Below are positions 1 to 5,600 of a stretch of 11,660 nt of DNA, piece by piece. A model generated the notes under the pieces. It was not told the DNA's origin. It worked only from the letters and a program-made list of their open reading frames with translations, and ran no database searches. The position numbers and the translations under genes were made by a program. Position 1 is the stretch's first letter, and every line of letters begins with the position of its first letter. This DNA comes from Alphaproteobacteria bacterium. Its GTDB lineage: Bacteria > Pseudomonadota > Alphaproteobacteria > Rickettsiales > JAFLCR01. The DNA is taken from assembly GCA_017302755.1 (NCBI GenBank), contig JAFLCR010000040.1:2029-13688 (forward strand), given 5' to 3'.

Positions 1-722
1 ACGATTTTCTTGTGCGACTCGCGCTCCACCGTGATGCACTGACGGATCACCACGCGCTTCTCCTCCTCGTCCCAGGATTCGGTCTCCACGTTGACGGAAT
101 ATGGAAGCTCCTGATTCAACATCATAAATAGCTTCTCACGGGTGATTTCGGCGGCCAGTTCGCGCATGGTGATGTCGCTGGTGACGTCCTCTTCCTCTGG
201 GTAGAGCCAGGGCGATTCAGGCGCGACTTTGGCAAGGTGTAAAAGCAGGTCGTCCACGCATTCCCCGGTCTCGGCGGAGAGGAAAAAAATATCGCTGAAC
301 ACCCCCTCCTCGTTCAGTTTCTGGGCTTTCGGCAGCAGGGAATCACGCGCGACGGTGTCGATTTTGGTGAAAACCAGCACCGCTTTTTTACCTAAATTCC
401 GCAGACGCTCGATGATGGCGGCATCGCCTTTCGGCCTTGCCGCGTCGAGCAGGTAGAGGGTGACGTCAGCTTCGTCCACAGCTTTCCAGGCGGCGGAAAC
501 CATCGCTTCGTCCAGGCCCTTTTTAGCCTCGAACACGCCCGGCACGTCGAGGAAGATGAGCTGGCTTTTTTCCAGGTTCATGATGCCGCGCACGGGACTT
601 CTGGTGGTTTGCGCCTTGGGGGTGACGATGGCCACTTTCGCGCCCACCACGCGGTTCACGAGCGTCGATTTGCCGGCGTTCGGCGCACCAAGCAGGGCGA
701 TGAGGGCGCAGCGTTGCGTCAT
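1..722 (-). CDS. era: GTPase Era, 3' end cut by window edge
   Basis: Era is a GTPase that binds the 3' end of 16S rRNA and acts in 30S subunit maturation. I translated it by hand from the ATG at 722-720 and read about 240 codons before the edge; full-length Era is usually near 300 residues. The G1 loop GAPNAGKST is at residues 12-20, the G2 stretch QTTR at 38-41, G3 reads DVPG at 59-62, G4 reads TKID at 119-122, and G5 SAETG is at 149-153. The KH domain starts around 185 (REKLFMMLNQELPYSV at 195-210) and continues to VERESHKKIV just before the edge, so its GxxG loop is missing here. G3 is normally DTPG and G4 NKxD, so both vary. The start overlaps the rnc stop in an ATGA, which implies translational coupling in a lepB-rnc-era operon. 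The identification is firm; the truncation is due to the window, not the gene. Confidence 0.95.
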   Translation of the reverse strand, partial: MTQRCALIALLGAPNAGKSTLVNRVVGAKVAIVTPKAQTTRSPVRGIMNLEKSQLIFLDVPGVFEAKKGLDEAMVSAAWKAVDEADVTLYLLDAARPKGDAAIIERLRNLGKKAVLVFTKIDTVARDSLLPKAQKLNEEGVFSDIFFLSAETGECVDDLLLHLAKVAPESPWLYPEEEDVTSDITMRELAAEITREKLFMMLNQELPYSVNVETESWDEEEKRVVIRQCITVERESHKKI

Positions 723-1390
723 AGAGAGATACCTAACTTTTCCAATATTTTGCGGGCGGCTTCGTGCTCGGCGAGTTTCTTGGAGGGACCGCTGGCTTCC
801 ACCGGCTCCTCACCCTTCACCCGCACTTCCACGTGAAAGACCGGCGCGTGCGACGGGCCTTCGCTTTTGATCGTGACGTATTCCGGCAGGCCGATGCCCT
901 TGCCTTGCGACCATTCCTGAAGGGTGGATTTAGCATCTCTCGGCGGCAGGCCCGATTCAGCGGCTTTGCCGTCCCACAGGCGGAGCACGACTTCTTTCGC
1001 CGCGTCAAATCCACCATCTAGGTAAACCGCGCCGAGCAGAGCTTCGCAGGCATCCTCCAACGCCGAGGTCAAGCTGCGGCCGGCATTGAGATGCTCTGTC
1101 TCCGAGGTACGCAGATGATGCGCCAGATCCAGCTGCCGCGCTACAGCGGACACCGTCGTACCAGCCACCAGCAGGGCATGCCGTTTGGCGATGTCACCTT
1201 CGCTCTCGCCCGGATAGGTTCGGTAAAGGAACTCCGCCATGACTAGCCCAAGCACCGCATCGCCAAGAAATTCCAGGCGCTCGTAATGCACGCCCGGCAC
1301 TTTGGCGGCGCTGGGGTGGGTGAGCGCCTGCTCCAGCAGGGAGGCGTTTTGAAAACTGTATCCCAGCCCTCTGGCCAGATCGTCACTCAT
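719..1390 (-). CDS. rnc: Ribonuclease III
   Basis: RNase III is a dimeric endonuclease that cuts double-stranded RNA. It processes the rRNA precursor and structured mRNA leaders. The product is 223 residues, typical of the family. The signature YERLEFLGDAVL spans 36-47. The expected metal-binding residues are present: E37, E40 and D44, then D113 and E116 in LEDACEALLG. A double-stranded RNA binding domain covers about 152-222 and ends in the usual KLAEHEAARKILEKLG helix. The reading frame is open upstream to 1492, but that extension lies inside lepB. The ATG at 1390 (MSDDLARGLGYSF) gives the normal N terminus. The start overlaps the lepB stop by 8 nt and no good Shine-Dalgarno sequence precedes it, so translation probably depends on coupling to lepB. 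Its stop overlaps the era start. Its product is also the likely processor of the rpsO-pnp hairpins further right in the window. Confidence 0.97.
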   Translation of the reverse strand: MSDDLARGLGYSFQNASLLEQALTHPSAAKVPGVHYERLEFLGDAVLGLVMAEFLYRTYPGESEGDIAKRHALLVAGTTVSAVARQLDLAHHLRTSETEHLNAGRSLTSALEDACEALLGAVYLDGGFDAAKEVVLRLWDGKAAESGLPPRDAKSTLQEWSQGKGIGLPEYVTIKSEGPSHAPVFHVEVRVKGEEPVEASGPSKKLAEHEAARKILEKLGISL

Positions 1391-2198
1391 GGAGCGCGGA
1401 GATTTTATTGAAAAACCGGCCGAACCGGAAGAAAGAAGGCCAGCTGGAAACATCGAACAGCGACACTTCGGGATCGACCGAAAACAGCACAATCTCCGCC
1501 CTCCCCACCAGGTTCTCCTCCGGCACGAACCCGACCACGCTCATCACGCGGCTGTCCTGGGAGTTATCGCGATTGTCGCCCATCATGAAGTAATGGCCAG
1601 GGGGCACGGTGTAGACATCGGTATTGTCCGCGGGCCCATCGGAAACCTGGTCGAGCACATAATATTCGTGCCCGTTCGGCAACGTTTCAATGAAGCGGGG
1701 AATGCGCACCAGGGAACCTTTGGAATCGATTTCCTCGAAATCCTTCACGCGCTTGCGCGGCACGGCATCACCGTTGATGTAAAGAATGCCATCTTTCACC
1801 TGGATACGGTCGCCAGGAAGGCCGACCAGGCGCTTGATGTAATCGATCTTCGTATCCGAAGGCTTGCGGAAGACGATCACATCGCCGCGAGCGGGCTCGG
1901 ATTTCCAGATGCGCCCCTCGAAAGGAAACATGGCGAAAGGAAAGGAATAGCGGCTATAGCCGTAGGAATATTTTGAAACAAATAGGTAATCACCGATAAG
2001 GAGCCCGCTTTTCATAGAGCTGGACGGAATATGGAACGGCTCAAAAAACAGGCTGCGGAATACGGCGGCGATCAGCAGGGCGTAGACCACGGTTTTGGCC
2101 AGTTCCATGCCTTCGCTTTTGGCCTTGGCAGACGCTTCGGCCGAAGGAGGCGCGTTTTTGCGGCGGAAAAGACCCATAAACCCTGAAGAAACCGTCAT
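1383..2198 (-). CDS. lepB: Signal peptidase I
   Basis: Signal peptidase I is an inner-membrane Ser/Lys protease that removes signal peptides from exported proteins on the periplasmic face. The product is 271 residues. A basic, charged N terminus (about 1-33) is followed by one hydrophobic segment at about 34-50, then EPFHIPSSSM with the catalytic serine S61. The box DYIKRLVGLPGD (119-130) supplies the general base K122, and GDNRDNSQDSR (207-217) is the conserved C-terminal box. I see a single membrane anchor, as in many alphaproteobacterial forms; E. coli LepB has two. The start at 2198 has AAGG six nt upstream. An ATG at 2177 (residue 8, MGLFRRK) is a possible alternative. It heads a minus-strand operon with rnc and era, and a candidate promoter is listed at 2222-2250. 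It is divergent from the DUF2610 gene. Confidence 0.96.
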   Translation of the reverse strand: MTVSSGFMGLFRRKNAPPSAEASAKAKSEGMELAKTVVYALLIAAVFRSLFFEPFHIPSSSMKSGLLIGDYLFVSKYSYGYSRYSFPFAMFPFEGRIWKSEPARGDVIVFRKPSDTKIDYIKRLVGLPGDRIQVKDGILYINGDAVPRKRVKDFEEIDSKGSLVRIPRFIETLPNGHEYYVLDQVSDGPADNTDVYTVPPGHYFMMGDNRDNSQDSRVMSVVGFVPEENLVGRAEIVLFSVDPEVSLFDVSSWPSFFRFGRFFNKISALHE

Positions 2199-2221
2199 GC
2201 TTTGCCTTTTTGAAAGCCTGG

Positions 2222-2250
2222 AACCTAACCCAATCCGGCGGGGGTGACAA
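2222..2250 (-). promoter_or_regulatory. Candidate sigma70-type promoter for lepB-rnc-era
   Basis: On the minus strand, TTGTCA (2250-2245, five of six matches to the -35 consensus) is followed after exactly 17 nt by TAGGTT (2227-2222), which keeps the most conserved -10 positions (T1, A2, T6). Transcription would start about 15-20 nt upstream of the lepB ATG. The spacing and location are good but the -10 is weak, so this is a by-eye prediction only. The 157-nt divergent region 2199-2355 also carries TGACA three times on the plus strand (2245, 2262, 2273). Confidence 0.35.
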
Positions 2251-2355
2251 TGCGGGAAATATGACAGCGCCGTGACATTTGGGGTAAGGGAAGGTTAATT
2301 CCCTTGTGAAAGAATGATAATCTACGAAAATATAGCCAGAATAACGGGTCTGAGC

Positions 2356-2643
2356 ATGAAACGATTCACCATTCCCTGCAATTTCGGAGGCAAGCAGTCG
2401 CCGTTTCACATCTTCATCGGCGATCCGGACCCCAAAAATCACCCGCTGCAAAACCAGTCCACCTGGCTCGGCAAGGAGCGCGGCGGCAATATCCCCAGCG
2501 ACGTGATGCAGAGCTTCGAGAAGCTGCATGAGATCGCCAAGGAGAATGATGTTTCCTTCGAAGAACTCTGCGTCTACGCCCTCGGCGAAGCGCAGAAGAT
2601 CATTGAAGATGAAGAAGCGGAAGAAATTGAAGTAGAAGAGTAG
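2356..2643 (+). CDS. DUF2610-family small acidic protein
   Basis: This is a 95-residue protein of unknown function. The core MKRFTIPCNFGG (1-12), then HPLQNQSTWL, ERGG and SFEELCVYAL, matches what I remember of DUF2610, a family known chiefly from Rickettsiales and relatives. The tail from about residue 82 is almost all Glu and Asp. There is no signal peptide or membrane helix, so it is probably cytoplasmic. The frame is open back to an ATG at 2314, which would add 14 residues. I prefer 2356 because the family motif begins there and because a possible -10 (GATAAT, 2316-2321) would put the transcript start between the two ATGs; the -35 for it is poor and neither start has a strong ribosome site. 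The giant gene begins 17 nt after the stop, so the two are probably co-transcribed. A small acidic protein directly upstream of a huge soluble one is reminiscent of chaperone-substrate pairs, but that is inference. Confidence 0.85.
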   Translation: MKRFTIPCNFGGKQSPFHIFIGDPDPKNHPLQNQSTWLGKERGGNIPSDVMQSFEKLHEIAKENDVSFEELCVYALGEAQKIIEDEEAEEIEVEE

Positions 2644-2660
2644 AATAAGGCAGAATAGTA

Positions 2661-5600
2661 ATGGCTAACAGTCTTACCAAAGAAGACCTGGCAAATATTA
2701 CCTATGATAGGATTGTCGAAAACGCACGAAGCATCGGCGTTAATACCCAGGTAAACGTAACGCCAGCCCCTACAAGCACCAATCTTTTTGATGGGGGACG
2801 CCCTAAAAAAGTTACTCAGCTTCTTGCTGATGAATTTGCTAAAAACAACATTACAGATCCAGAAAGCAAAAGAAGCATCCTAAGTGCTCTTTCTCGTGAT
2901 TATCCCTCTCTTTTAAAAGATGTTGATTTAACTCCACATCTCGGAACCCCGACTGTAGAATCCGCTCCATCGCTGCCGCTGCAACCGATTCCCCATAGAA
3001 ATTTCAGTTCATCAAAAGATGTGCCAACAGATGATGCTGTAAATAATGTTTCAAAATTTATCGCCTCAAAACGAGTATTTCCTCCTTCTCCGGAACAACT
3101 TGCTGATCGCGTTGAAAGGGAAGTAAGACTAACGAATACGAAAGGCTTCAGAGTAAAAACCACCGCTGAGAAAGTTTATGATGCTTATCCTGAATTAAAG
3201 AAGGCTGTTAACAAAGCTCCGGAAACAGTCGTTAGCAGCATTCCTATAGAAAACATACCTTCCCAAGACAAAAATCAGGCTATAAATGAAGCCGTAAATA
3301 TTCTTAGCCCCCGCCGCATAGCAACGGCCAATATCGACGGCCAAGACCGCACCATCGGCGGTCCCGGCGCCAATAAAGCCATTGGCGGCACGCGCGGCGC
3401 TCCTATTCTGGCATTAAGGGATTTACGGGATTCGGGTGAAATCCTTGGCCCTACTGCCGTTTGCTTCGAGCAAAGCTTCGGTAAAGAGCCCAAAGAGCCC
3501 AAAAAGCAATTCGTTGTTATTGGCGCCTTTATTCCTGATGATACGATCAACAGCACTTCAGGGGATTCTGGAAATAACAGTGGCGGCTCTGGCAATGCCA
3601 GTGGAAATTTCTATGGACACATCTATGCCATTCCCAATGGTTTAAGCGGCCTAGAAAAAGAAGATTTCATAGATGAGAAAGTCTCCAAGCTCGGCCTGGG
3701 CGGGAGATGGAAAACGCGCACTAAGCCCGAAAGACAAAAAGGCGAAGAAGGAGAGCATAAAGGCACGTTCGAGTATGCCCCTCTTCCAGACCAGCACCCT
3801 TTGCTTCTGGAGGCTGAAAGGATCAAGCAAGAGGAAGTTGAAACCCGCGCCGCGCAACCACATAAGGATCGCAATTACGCTACCGATTATCTTTCCGAAA
3901 CAGCCACCGCAGCACTGGCGGTCCACGCTGCAGTAACTTGGGCACCTCGCGCGCCGGGCGGGCTAGATGCAAGCATAAGCAACGTGGCCGTGGAAAAAGG
4001 CGTTAAAATTCTCTCCTCTCGCCCCCAGCTTTCCGCTGCCCCGATAGCCATCATCCCACATCATAAATTTGCGGATAGAACGCAAACCGTCGGCGGCCCG
4101 GGCAACGGCATACCAACTTTGGATTTGCGCAGGCCTATTCCCACCGCCGATGGCGGAAGTGAAGTCCTGACCGAACCCTCGCTTGTGCTTCATCTAGTTC
4201 CTAGAAATTCTCGTAACAAAGACGCCTATATTCTTGTCGGTTATTTATTTCCGCCCACGCAGCCAGGTGCGCAGCCAACCGAGCTAGATGGCAATTTTTA
4301 TGGGCAGGCCATTCCTGTCCCCATGAATCCAGAACTCTCGCAGGATGAAAACATAAGGCTTGCGGTGGAACGCGTCGCCGAAGATCTCGGCATGCCGCTA
4401 AATAGAACGCTGAATGGCGGAGATGCTCGCTACGATGTAAAGAATCACACGCTTCCCACCTTCATCGCTCCCGCTAATCCGGATGACGCACGAGACTTCG
4501 CCGAAGCGTCGCATGCCGCAGCGCTAGCGGTGCAAGAAAAAGCAAAAGCGGGAGGCGTCAATTTCAAAACTCCCAATGACGGCTACACGCCCATTGATCA
4601 TCTTCTTGGCAGGACTGATGCCAAAGCTATCGATACTCCTGTTTCCCGACCAGTAGACAGCCCTCCGCCTCCACCGCCAAAGCGGTCGGCTCCATCCATG
4701 GAAAAACTGGCGCAAATCATTATTAAGGATCTCGAGAATTTTGATCCAGCGCAGCGGCAGCAGAGGCTCAACGACATCATCGAAACCCGCAACCTTAATG
4801 CAGTCCAGCAACAGCAGCTTGCCGAGGCAATTTATAATGCTCAGAACAATCGCACCACACCCTATGAGCTAACCATAGGCGGACAGAGCATCAGCGACCG
4901 GGCTGCATTCGCCATTGCTCGCGATGGGGACGAAGGGCGTCGCTTCGTGGCAGGCCTCAATGCCATACTGGAAAAAGCCCAACAGAAAGGTGAAGACAGG
5001 CAGGCAGCCTTTGACCGTTACATCGAAAATAACCGCCGTTTCGTGGAAAACAATGATTTGACTACGATGGTGCAAGAGCTTCACCAGGGGAACCCCCAAC
5101 TACTGCAAGGCATCCGCTATGCCACAGCAGCCGCGGTTATTGACGATATCGGCGCATTTCTCGACAGTAGCGAACCGCAAAAGGAGCAGGAAAGAGTCCT
5201 GACGGACAATCCCAACGTTGCCCCCTTTACCAACGTCTCCCCCCCATCGCTAACATCTCTCATTTTTGAAAATGATACCCAACTGCGCAATCCCCAGGAG
5301 GCTCTTAACGCTATTCTGATGATTCCCGATCCCGTTGAGCGGGGAAACGCGCTTGTACATTTGTTGGAATGCCATACCAGAAATGCGTATCTTTTTGACG
5401 GGGCAAATCCACAAGCTCTCACGAATGCACTTGCCGAAGCCTACGAACGCAATCGTGATGGCATTACGCAAGCCGTCATGCCGGATGGCACTCCCGCCGT
5501 CGAGTTTATTCAGCGAGCGCTGGGTCAAGGGGGCTACATTCCGCAGTCAGTTTCCGATCCGCTGGACGCCATTTTTCAAGATGCGTCCTCCCGTACCCCG

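Noticed and set aside
1391..1492. A longer RNase III starting at 1492
   Set aside because: The extra 34 residues lie in the lepB coding sequence and have no counterpart in RNase III. The ATG at 1390 gives the normal N terminus.
1389..1976. A 195-codon plus-strand frame opposite lepB
   Set aside because: It is an antisense shadow of lepB, whose catalytic motifs are all present on the minus strand.
2314..2355. A 14-residue N-terminal extension of the DUF2610 protein
   Set aside because: The family motif starts at the ATG at 2356, and the upstream ATG lies in what may be a -10 element. It is kept only as an alternative start.
2041..2529. A 162-codon minus-strand frame spanning lepB and the DUF2610 gene
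   Set aside because: It overlaps two well-supported genes in other frames, runs across the divergent control region, and its product has no recognisable motif.
3357..3395. Glycine-rich stretch considered as an RTX calcium-binding repeat or nucleotide-binding loop
   Set aside because: It lacks the GGxGxD nonapeptide of RTX repeats and has no GxxxxGK[ST] pattern. It is treated as part of the duplicated domain.
3903..3938. A possible membrane helix around residues 415-426 of the giant protein
   Set aside because: The segment ATAALAVHAAV is too short and is followed by Trp, Pro and Arg. It recurs as a soluble-looking helix in copy 2 of the duplicated domain.
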